This document shows, one piece after another, positions 55,736-64,000 of a stretch of DNA of 64,000 nt. The stretch covers positions 2,728,001 to 2,792,000 of the forward strand of contig WHVD01000001.1 in assembly GCA_015178975.1 (NCBI GenBank), read 5' to 3'. The translations under genes and the position numbers were made by a program. Each line of letters starts with the position of its first letter. The first letter of the stretch is position 1. The DNA is from Hysterangium stoloniferum. Its lineage: Eukaryota; Basidiomycota; Agaricomycetes; Hysterangiales; Hysterangiaceae. The notes under the pieces are model-generated. The model saw only the letters and a list, made by a program, of their open reading frames with translations. It was not told the DNA's origin and did not search any database.

Positions 55736-57960
55736 AGTGTGGATGTTGTCCTTATTTAATAGTATTAACGTCTTGAATAAGGTGGATACCGTATTTTCAG
55801 TTACCTAGGTGCATATGGGAGGAGGATTAAACTGGGACACGATCAAACCCATCGAACATTTTCCCGTCACGTCTAGCTATATCATTTTGAGATATAAAAG
55901 CTCTTTATTTATTGGAGCTCTGTACCTCTGCCCATAATTCAATTGTGAACAAAAGATGTAATAATACGTGAATGTTAATTTTCAAAAATAATGACAAAAA
56001 AAGTAGTTCTTCGTCGTAACTGTGTGACATCGCGTAACATGTGCTGGCTTGCGCTCATTCTTCCTCCCAAACTTTCTCGCATTCCCAGTCCTCGTCTTTC
56101 AGAATCTTTTCGGAGAGAAGAGACACCACAATGCTTTGACAAAGAAGTATGTCCTCCTTTCTTTCAATGGAAATGAGATTTCACCAGCCTTCCGCACATA
56201 CCATCTCTTATCCTGTCTCACCCACGCCTGTTCCTGCACCGAAGAGCTCCCCATATCCTGTTTTGACTTTAAGATGCGCAAGATCGCGGGCTAGATCCGC
56301 TCAGGCTGGTTATCGCACCCTCGCGGTCATTTCCCCTCCCTCTCACACGCGGGTGTCCCTGCCATCGACGATGATTACCTCGTCCATCCTCGACGCTACT
56401 GCCCGTATTCCAAGAACCCATCAAACCCACCATGTTCAATTCCCTCATCGGAAGAGTCCACGAAGAATTTTCGATGACGAAACAGGAAGATGGTCAAGAG
56501 TTCTTCGCATATATATTCTTAAAGCCCTGCGGGAACAAGCTGAAAACACGTCCTGAAGCCGGAGCCTACTGTCATCTTCTGCTTTCAGGTGGAACAAGAG
56601 TCACTGTGTGTGTAGTGCAAGGTGCGTGCTAGCTTGTGGAAGAGCATGATGTTTTGAGCGGGGGACCCCGGCTTTAGAGAGGTGTTGTATGCGCAGGGGA
56701 AGCTGCGTGTGTGTGTAGGGGACAGCATGGGTAAACCTGCGGTTGAGTATTCGTGTCCGTGGTGCGAGGCAGGGGTTCTACCACAGTGGTGAGTCTTTCA
56801 TAGTGTCGTCCCAGTACTATAGGCTGATACCGACCAGGTCGTGGATGTGTTTCCAGACGTGCACGTGTTGCGACGTTCCCTGACATCTTTTTTGCACGTG
56901 AGGTGGGTGCCTACAAAACGTGGTCAGGCTATTATTCCTTCAACGCGTGTCATGGACAAGGAAGGAGGCCATTCCTTCAAGAGTCGACTCATCCTCAGGT
57001 ACCTACCTCATACTTGCCCAATGGATTCGAGCTTGTCTTCTCTCAAGGACTGACACCGCTCAGGGATCTGGGAAATCGTAGCGACATGGCATACACCCTC
57101 CAATAAATATCCACACTTCCAGCCTTCCACATATACTATCCGAAGGAGAAAGACCTTACGTATGTGAGAGGGGAGGGGAGGGGAGGGGGCAGGGGGAAGT
57201 GGGGGCCCTATCCTTTTTCACCCAGGCCTGTACCCAACAGCTCCTTGCGTCCTGTATTGTCTGGCTTAACTCCGGCCTCTCCCGCACGAAAGCCCCCTCT
57301 CTCCCAATCTTCAATACTGCCCCTTTCGCAGCCATTCCCTACCAGTCGTTGTCAGAAGGCATTATCTGCTACCAGGAAGGCAGTTGTTGTGGTTGATTGG
57401 ACATGTGGAAGTTCCGGGTGTGGCATTGATGATATTAGACACCGTCGTTCGCCCGTCGTTCTTTTGTCGTTACAGGCATCGATGATCCTTCGATGCAGTC
57501 AATAGTTGCCCCGGTGGGCTTGAACCGTCTGTGGAGTAGATAGCTATGATGGAGGATGGGAAATGTACGTTATATAGTGAGCAACTGGACGCATGCACGC
57601 ATACATGCAATCCATGTGTTCGCTGTGAACATAATATGGAACATCCCACGATAAAGCACCACTATGCAACATGCAAAATTCGGATTAGAGACGGATCGAT
57701 GGGATATTAATTTCTAACCTGCAAAGTTTCAAGACCGACAGAGGTATAGTAATCAAACTCTCAAGATTGGTCATAAACGTCTAGAATGATATGGGGGTAC
57801 GAGGGTTTCTTTGAGTAGGAGTGGCGCGAAACAGATATATGGTTACCCTCAAAGTCCATGCCATTTTCCAAAGATTCAATGCAGTGTAATGATTCTATGA
57901 TGATGTTGATGAATTACATTGTGGAGGACCGGTAGAATTTGTGATGCCGTGTATACTAGA
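54115..57960. repeat. Segmental duplication B, copy 2
   Basis: Partner of 40990-45300. Follows A2 without a break. Confidence 0.75.
56432..56632 (+). CDS. Unrecognised exon conserved in both B copies (B2)
   Basis: Counterpart of 43579-43872, reading FNSLIGRVHEEFSMTK and GAYCHLLL. No family recognised. Confidence 0.35.
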   Translation: MFNSLIGRVHEEFSMTKQEDGQEFFAYIFLKPCGNKLKTRPEAGAYCHLLLSGGTRVTVCVVQGAC

Positions 57961-58110
57961 TATACCTACGGTATTGGCGAAGCCAGCATCAAAGATTTCT
58001 GCCGGCCCCTCGTCTGAAGTGTGGAAAGCATGGAGAGCATAAACCACTTTGCATCGAGAAAAATGGGATCAAGGTCTCTCCACACGAATGATCACTAAGT
58101 ACAGAAGTCT
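57950..58110 (+). pseudogene. Fragment of the kinase-like gene (APLYIEENG exon)
   Basis: Matches 41985-42150 and 55240-55430 with several small deletions. It lies after the repeated module, again showing the tandem order module-then-gene. Confidence 0.55.
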
Positions 58111-58483
58111 TTTGGATTAGATCAACAGACATGTGGTAGGAGGTTGATTCCACAGAGAAGTTGTATGGCATCTCCAGAGAGTCATTAACATGTCTTCTCG
58201 CTGCAACAGATGTGCTACAGCATGTAGCTAAAGATACTTTATTTTTGCACCCAGATTTTGCTACACAGAGTTAACTTATTTCCTAATTATCCCTCTTTAA
58301 TACCTACAGATTAAATTAATTACAATTAGTTGTCACCCTCCTGGTCTAAAAATATTAATCTCAAAATCTGGGCAATACAAACCAAAACCAACACTCATTA
58401 AAGGAATGAAGCCAACGTCACCATGACATCATAACAGCACCTCTAGTGACGTGGGGGAGCAGTGGGCCATTATGATGTCACTG

Positions 58484-58929
58484 TGTTATGTCACGAATCG
58501 ATTATTCTTCAATAAAGTCGAATAATATTCTACTGATCAAACTCGAAAGCCTCGTTTGACAAAGTATATATTCACCCTGTCAATGAAGTAAGAGGCTATT
58601 ACCAGTCACGAGTACTCATGGAAGTATTTGTCGAAGAAGTTACGACAAGTTAGATTACTAGTATTACTAATATACAGATATTTCAACTGACTTCCCTCAC
58701 TCCTTTCATTGCCCTTTTATGCTTTTCTTCATATTGTTATGACTATGTTATGAACTAATAATGAAATCATACATGACGTCGAAATGAGACATGTCAAAAG
58801 AGATTCAATGTTGTCGAATAATGTTCGGGTTTGTCAAGTTGAATTCGATGAGTTGAAGAGTTGTCGAAAGTTGCCTTTGAATATTTGTGACAATATGTGA
58901 CTTGTGACGGTTGTGACACGTTATGAACA
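58484..58929. mobile_element. Possible decayed solo LTR
   Basis: Starts TGTTATGTCACGAA and ends GACACGTTATGAACA, imperfect inverted termini of LTR type. No matching target duplication; weak. Confidence 0.25.
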
Positions 58930-59021
58930 CTTGCCAGTAACTTAACAACTCGTGTGAACTTATTACATGATGGGCCTTCCGTCGGAGGTTTTAAGCACAC
59001 CTGTTGATTCTCACCTTATGT

Positions 59022-59390
59022 TGTTAGAATATGAGATATGCGCTTAGTCTAATCTCATATGTCATCTTGTGACTGTATAGATCCGACTGGTTCATATCAT
59101 GTGATTCTGTATATTTAGTTTAGTGTTCACTAGATCCGTAGCACGCCATCGTGCACAGACCAGTGCACAGACCATGTACATAGTATATCGTTAGTCTAGC
59201 TGAGGAGTAGGATCCTCATCTAGAAGCCTAGCAATATCACTGGTTTAATACCTACACCACTCTACTCTTAGTGGCTACACTCCCCAGTGTAGAGAGTTCT
59301 CACACTGTGATCACCAGGCTTGTAGATTACTTTAACATACGTGTCGACTGGGACATTATATTCATTATAACTCTGTTCATCCATATAACA
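59022..59390 (+). mobile_element. LTR-like fossil, 369 bp
   Basis: TGTTAGAATATGAGAT...ATATAACA with TGTTA/TAACA ends, followed two bases later by tcactggcgcctgttc, which has a TGGCGCC core like a tRNA primer-binding site. It contains an internal inverted repeat ATATGAGAT/ATCTCATAT. The layout suggests the 5' LTR of a Copia- or Gypsy-type element whose internal part is lost. Flanks show no target duplication. Confidence 0.4.
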
Positions 59391-59475
59391 GATCACTGGC
59401 GCCTGTTCTCGAATTCGATGTGGGTCCACAGGTCTAGAATGAAGTGAGAATTTTTAGTACCAATTGTCATCCACC

Positions 59476-59845
59476 AGAGGCCCACTGAATTTGGTAAGGG
59501 CACCACTTCATACTATTTAGCATATTTCCAACAAATGTAATCAAATGAACTACCTATTTAATTAGTGGACTGAAAGTCCCTGATATTCATGAAGTATAAG
59601 ACTTGGTTTGCAAATACATTACTGTGTATTAACACTCTGACTTAACACAATACCGAATATAATATATAGTACAGCCACTGAATAGTCAGGGCCACGACTT
59701 CATACTATTTAGCACATTTGGAACAAATGTAATCGGAATAAAATACAAATTGAATTAGTGGACTAAAAGATCCTGATATTCACGAGGTATACGATTCCGT
59801 TTGTTAATACACTACTGTGTATTAACACTCTGACTTAATGAATAT
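59476..59845. repeat. Tandem repeat, two units of about 200 bp
   Basis: Units at about 59476-59655 and 59685-59845 share cttcatactatttagca, aattagtggact, cctgatattca and tgtgtattaacactctgactta. No coding potential. Confidence 0.7.
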
Positions 59846-60459
59846 AATGCATTCCCAATGTGTAGATATTTGAAGTACCAAATTTAATATATAGCCCAGC
59901 CAAGAACTATCAGATAGTATCAGATTGGTCAACAAGATGACGTAGGGTTTGAAAATCATCGCAAGATGCTCACTCCGAGAACGTTCACAAGCAGCCTTCC
60001 ATACCTGGCGCCTTCCTCACAACAATATGAACACAATCAACAACTTCTTAGAAGAACTGGGAAATGCATTATATGGAAGTCCAAGTGTCTGATCCTTGAA
60101 TTTCACAGCAGTGTCACCGTGATGGCTTACATCGTCATAACTCCCTTATGGCCCACCAGCTGTAACTTGGTCCATTGAATAAACAGCAGCCAAAATACGA
60201 TGAACTTTATACCAAGTCACACCAAGTCTCAGTTCCTTCCTTGTTGAAGTCTCCTGGAGTTAGTCTGAGGTGTCAGTGAAGTTATCATAGTTATCATATC
60301 AGCCCTTGTGAAACACCTACTTTTCCTTCAATTCAGGTCTATTTGATTACAAATCGACTGGTCAATAGCTCATCTTATTAGTCTCAACAAGCTTAGGAAC
60401 CCTTGCTACGCTTTGGGGCGGTCGCTTCGCGACCGGCCCCACAACTTCGCTGTGGGCTC

Positions 60460-60495
60460 CAGCTTGTTGGGGGGCGAAGCCCCCCAAACCCCCCC
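60460..60495. repeat. Helitron 3' terminal hairpin block
   Basis: ggggggc-gaa-gcccccc palindrome, also at 2154-2170 and in variant form (ggggggc-ttc-gcccccc) at 9399-9416. Outside it lies a second hairpin (ggtcgc/gcgacc arms here, ggtcac/gtgacc in copies 1 and 2). The arms covary between copies, which supports a selected hairpin. Confidence 0.8.
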
Positions 60496-60529
60496 GCATC
60501 GACAACTTTTAAGTATTTCTGAGACTCAT

Positions 60530-60890
60530 TGTTTGAAGGGAAAGTGTTTAGAGAAGGGAAAGTGTTTAGAGAAGGGAAAGTGTTTGTAGAACAGAAAGTG
60601 TTTGTAGAACGGAAAGTGTTTGTAGAATGGAAAGTGTTCATAGAACGGAAAGTGTTCGTAGAACGGAAAGTGTTCGTAGAACGGAAAGTGTTCGTAGAAC
60701 GGAAAGTGTTCACAGAACGGAAAGTGTTCGTAGAACGGAAAGTGTTCGCAGAATGGAAAGTGTTCGTAGAACGGAAAGTGTTCGTAGAACGGAAAGTGTT
60801 CACAGAACGGAAAGTGTTCGCAGAACGGAAAGTGTTAGCAGAACGGAAAGTGTTCGTAGAACAGAAAGTGTTCGCAGAACGGAAAGTGTT
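60530..60890. repeat. 18-bp minisatellite (ggaaagtgttcgtagaac)
   Basis: About 20 units of 18 bp. The same motif, about six units, is in copy 3 (9490-9600). It stays open in several frames only because 18 is a multiple of three; not a gene. Confidence 0.9.
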
Positions 60891-60896
60891 TGATGG

Positions 60897-61060
60897 TCAC
60901 AAAGGAAGCAATGGTCACAAAGGTCACAAAGGAAACAACGGTCACAACAGGAAACAACGGTCACAACAGGAAACAACGGTCACAACAGGAAACAACGGTC
61001 ACAACAGGAAACAACGGTCACAACAGGAAACAACGGTCACAACAGGAAACAACAGTGACA
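60897..61060. repeat. 19-bp minisatellite (ggtcacaacaggaaacaac)
   Basis: Seven or eight units of 19 bp, nearly identical, next to the 18-bp array. A few related units recur at 61130-61150 and, diverged, at 10430-10500. Confidence 0.9.
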
Positions 61061-61249
61061 AATGGTAGGCATGCTTTCTATTAGTTTCTGGCATGTCTCT
61101 GGTGGTATTTCAGTCCACTCCTTTGCCACCCACAACAGGAAACAACAGTGACAAATGAAAATAATGGAGATAAATGGAAATGACAGCTACAAAAGGTGCA
61201 ATAGTTTCAAAAGCAGCAATGGTTTCAATCAACCATTGAGTTGATCTTA

Positions 61250-61760
61250 CTGTCATGTATTGTAGTTTATTTTAATTTATATAATTTATTTTAGTTTATT
61301 ATTTTACTTTAATTTGTTGTACTTCATTTGGATTCAGTGTTATTTATTGTATTTTATTGTATTTTATTGTATTTTATTGTATTTTATTGTATTTTATTGT
61401 ATTTTATTTTATTTTATTTTATTTTATTTTATTTTGTTTTGTTTTGTTTTGTTTTATTCCATTTTATTTTGACTCATTATATTTTATTCTGATTTAATGC
61501 ATTTTACTTTGGTTTATTCTGTTTTATTCTATTTTTAAACATTTTATTTTGATTTATTTTATTTTATCCTGATTTCTATTTTGATTATTACATTTTGCTT
61601 TAGTTTACTCTATTTTATTCTATTTTTAAGCATTTTACTTTCATTTTTTGTATTTATTTCAATTTATCCTATTTTATTTTATTTTTAAATATTTTATCTG
61701 TATTTTATCTTGATTTATCCTATGTTATTTTTCTTTATTGTATTTTATTTTAATTAACCC
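61250..61760. repeat. AT-rich degenerate repeat of Helitron copy 4
   Basis: Starts as about six ATTTTATTGT units, then ATTTT/GTTTT runs, then degenerates. Equivalent to 10560-10975. Confidence 0.75.
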
Positions 61761-62521
61761 AGAAAACCATGTAGACCTCCCAGGGATTTAACATCGTTCT
61801 CTGGGGAAATGGCTTCACAGGGGTGTGGGAAATACTTCCGCAAAATGTGGGGAACAATGTCCCAGTGAGGGCGCGGGAAATACTTCCGCGAAAGGTGAAC
61901 ATTGGTCCATGAAGGGTGTGGGAAATTCTCCCGGAAAGGTTGTGGGAAATTTGTCCCTGGGGGGCGCAGGAACTGCTTATGTGAACGGCGCGGGAAATGA
62001 TCCCATACACAGCGTGGAAAATGCTTACATAAACAGTGCCGGAAATGAAATGAAGGGCGCGGGAAATGCTTGGGCCGGAAATGACATGAAGGGCACGGGA
62101 AATTCTACTTGGACCATCGTGGGAAATGTCTCCATTAGGCCGTGTGAAACGGTGCCGCACCTGTGAGAAATACTCCCGCGCGTTTCAAAAATGCTCCCGC
62201 ACGTGTAACAATACTCCCGTGGCATTGGGAAATACCTCCGGGCACGTGATAGAATACTCCCGCGCATTCACAAATACCTCCGCGCGTTACAAAATACTTC
62301 TGCGTGTCACAAATTACCTTCGTGCCTGTCACACAATACTCCCGTGGCGCCAAAATACTCCCGCGAATGCCAAATAGCCTCCGGGTTTGCTCCCGCGCTG
62401 ACTAATCTAGGGGCGCTAACGTTAGTCAGACTCTCCCACACCTCAGGGTTCGGGCACTCCGCGCCCTCACGCAGCGCCTAAAAGGGCCCACGGACCCACC
62501 ACGCTCCTTTCACTTATTGGA

Positions 62522-63480
62522 TATGGTTGACACCAATGCACTTCATAAACTGGTGCAAATACAGTTCAAAATGAGAATAAGGTGCTATGACTTGTGGTGA
62601 TTCCGAATATTTAGTGTTCATGGTCTCTGTAGCTGGATGTCATTAGACGTTAATGTCTGTCATTCATTGATTCTTTTCTTTCAATCGTTATGGGATAAAG
62701 GTCTACCACAAGTATGTGTATTACGGATCTAGTTCTGTATTGAGGCGATGTGGGGGTCTTTTAACTGAAGGTGTAACTTTCTATGGCATCTTGTATCATG
62801 CCTTGCAGCTGTGCTGGACTGTTAAGTGCCGTGTCGGGAACTTATTCGGGAACTATCAGGAAGTCACCAGGAAGTCGGGAACTGTTTGATAGTGTCAAAA
62901 TGTTGGCTTCAGCTTATGTGCTGCACCTCTACGCAAACGCTCAAAGTCCTTAATTTCAAAGGTGAGATTTACGATGGAAGATATGGATATTCAGAGTTCT
63001 GAAGAGTTCTGAATATTGAGCATACAGAAAGATGGGAGAGGGAATAAGAAACTAAGTCGATATCAGATCTAAGGTAAAGTACAAATTCACGGAAACTAAT
63101 ATAAGTCTTCTCATTATTGTACTACAAACTGAGACCATAATAAGATGGAAGTAGAAGTATTCTAAAACGGGAATACAATAAGACATATCGGGGAGACAAT
63201 ATTCTGAAATGGGAATATAATAGACAAACGAATGAATACTTGTCAACGGACAAATTACCAAATGCGGAACAAGGGAAGAATGTGGAAGATACAGTAACTA
63301 TGATGTTCCATAGTCGGAGATCGGAAGTCAGATATTGAAACATCTGAACAGCACTGACATCCCAATTCTTTCAATACCTTCACAATTGACGGTGAAATCT
63401 ATGAGCAATCTATATCTTTGTGTTCTTGGCAGCATGCCTACAACAATAATTTACACTGTCGGACTGCAGGGCCTCCTCCC
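62522..63480. other. Intergenic, decayed Gypsy-LTR-like sequence
   Basis: No gene. Around 62904-62930 (ttggcttcagcttatgtgctgcacc) it resembles the Gypsy B LTR (ttggcttcagcttataggctgtgccc). The purine-rich stretch 63000-63220 has the same texture as that LTR's middle, so an old diverged LTR is likely, without clear ends. Confidence 0.4.
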
Positions 63481-63508
63481 AGGTGGCTGTGAATATTCGC
63501 AAATTCCC

Positions 63509-63515
63509 TATAAAA
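63509..63515 (+). promoter_or_regulatory. TATA box of the secreted-protein gene
   Basis: TATAAAA, 74 bp upstream of the ATG at 63589; a normal spacing for a fungal core promoter. Confidence 0.6.
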
Positions 63516-63588
63516 GGCCAGTATCCCCCACTAACAAGGTCCAACTCACCATAGTCAATGCAGTCAGCTAGAGTATTTGTCCTACATC

Positions 63589-63789
63589 ATGACCTCTTTC
63601 ACCTATCTTTTCAGTCTCATCGCCCTACTCTCCCTCGCTTCTGCTGCTCCTGTCATTGAATGGCAGAGTGTAGAGTCACGTCAGATTGTCCCCGGCCTCC
63701 CTGCCCCCCTGCCCCCCCCTCCCTGGCCTCCCTCACAATACCTCACTCGAGTAGGCTATCCTGGTAGATGTCATTGCTCTCTTTGCTGA
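63589..63789 (+). CDS. Small secreted protein, Pro-rich, possibly continuing beyond the window
   Basis: From the ATG at 63589: a signal peptide (about 18-20 residues, LFSLIALLSLASAAP, likely cut after ASA or SAA), then a short region, a Pro-rich run (PAPLPPPPWPP) and RCHCSLC before the TGA at 63787. As written it is 66 aa, with four Cys only at the end. Alternatively a GTAGAT donor at 63764 and a cttccacag acceptor ending at 63963 remove a 200-bp intron and lead in phase into DPTCDVAPTF, so the gene would run past the right edge. I favour the spliced form because the pyrimidine-rich acceptor is good. Upstream TTG codons were ignored. Family unknown; effector-like small secreted proteins look like this. 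Confidence 0.6.
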   Translation: MTSFTYLFSLIALLSLASAAPVIEWQSVESRQIVPGLPAPLPPPPWPPSQYLTRVGYPGRCHCSLC

Positions 63790-64000
63790 GAGCAACTGAT
63801 CCCCTCACGGTTTCCTTGGTAGGTCGAAAGGTTTACTACCTGAAGAATGTAGCTGATTCCAGCTTATTTTCACATTGTATGAAGAAGCATCATTTACAGA
63901 ATATTCTTTTAATCTCTCTCCCCTTGATATGAACATTCCTTCAACATGTTTTTACTTCCACAGACCCTACTTGTGATGTCGCTCCCACCTTCCCCGCTCC

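Larger units (their letters stand above)
58111..60387. other. Gene-free region
   Basis: AT-rich, no gene supported. Contains a hairpin (58422-58480), LTR-like pieces (about 58484-58929 and 59022-59390) and a two-copy tandem repeat (59476-59845). Confidence 0.5.
60388..62521 (-). mobile_element. Helitron copy 4, non-autonomous, both ends defined
   Basis: 2.1 kb element. On the minus strand it begins TCCAATAAGTGAAAGG at 62521, preceded by host A, and ends CTTG at 60388, followed by host T, matching the A|T target rule for Helitrons. From the 3' end leftward-to-rightward its modules are: terminal hairpin block (60388-60500), 18-bp minisatellite, 19-bp minisatellite, AT-rich zone, gcgggaaatg zone and the TCCCGCG block next to the 5' end. 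It shares its terminal blocks with autonomous copy 2 but has no Rep or helicase, so it would depend on that protein for movement. Confidence 0.8.

Noticed and set aside
60529-61068. 179-aa plus-strand frame of ERKVFV repeats
   Set aside because: Produced by the 18- and 19-bp minisatellites; the same arrays are non-coding in Helitron copy 3.
61320-61440. Telomere-like short repeat
   Set aside because: ATTTTATTGT/ATTTTATTTT units are not TTAGGG-type and occur inside a Helitron.

Overview
The window looks like a transposon-rich, repeatedly duplicated stretch of a filamentous fungal nuclear genome, most likely a mushroom-forming basidiomycete. The evidence is short introns (about 40-200 bp, GT...AG, CTGAC-type branch sites), chromodomain Ty3/Gypsy elements, fungal-type Helitrons, a small secreted protein and a helical NLR-like N-terminal domain. 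I see no rRNA, tRNA, CRISPR or bacterial operon. Species is not resolvable from what I can see.

Layout. 1-11.3 kb is a head-to-tail array of Helitrons, all on the minus strand: copy 1 (cut by the window edge, to 2072), copy 2 (2073-9317, autonomous, both ends present, Rep and PIF1-type helicase in one frame with two in-frame stops) and copy 3 (9318 to about 11310, non-autonomous, split by a solo Gypsy LTR at 9604-10422). A fourth, non-autonomous copy stands alone at 60388-62521 and defines both ends. 11.3-14.45 kb holds no gene I can support, only short dispersed repeats.

14456-23805 (A1) and 45829-54440 (A2) are two copies of one segment of about 9 kb. It carries a minus-strand four-exon membrane-protein gene (16201-17575, open in A1, broken in A2), a second minus-strand gene fragment, and at its right end a plus-strand gene. 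That gene starts with a helical domain like those of basidiomycete NLR/MLKL-like proteins and runs into a kinase-like region. A second segment of about 4 kb (B1 40990-45300; B2 54115-57960) continues this gene and a further unrecognised module, and an inverted partial copy lies at 39250-40990.

23806 to about 38380 is a nest of LTR-element fossils. A 5'-truncated Gypsy element A (plus strand) was hit by a solo LTR (28013-28732, target repeat TGCCC) and by a 7.7 kb Gypsy chromovirus B (29290-37003, minus strand, target repeat AAGCT). Inside B, on the opposite strand to its pol, sits a coherent three-exon gene (30319-31238) with a fungal Zn2Cys6-type cysteine pattern; this is the most unusual object here. 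58.1-60.4 kb is gene-free with decayed LTR-like pieces and a tandem repeat. The right edge (63589 on) carries a small secreted-protein gene with a TATA box that may continue past the window.

The genes do not form a pathway. What ties the window together is mobile-element activity and segmental duplication, with host genes as passengers. Coordinates of element ends with named target repeats or terminal dinucleotides are exact; other duplication boundaries are approximate, because all comparisons were made by eye.
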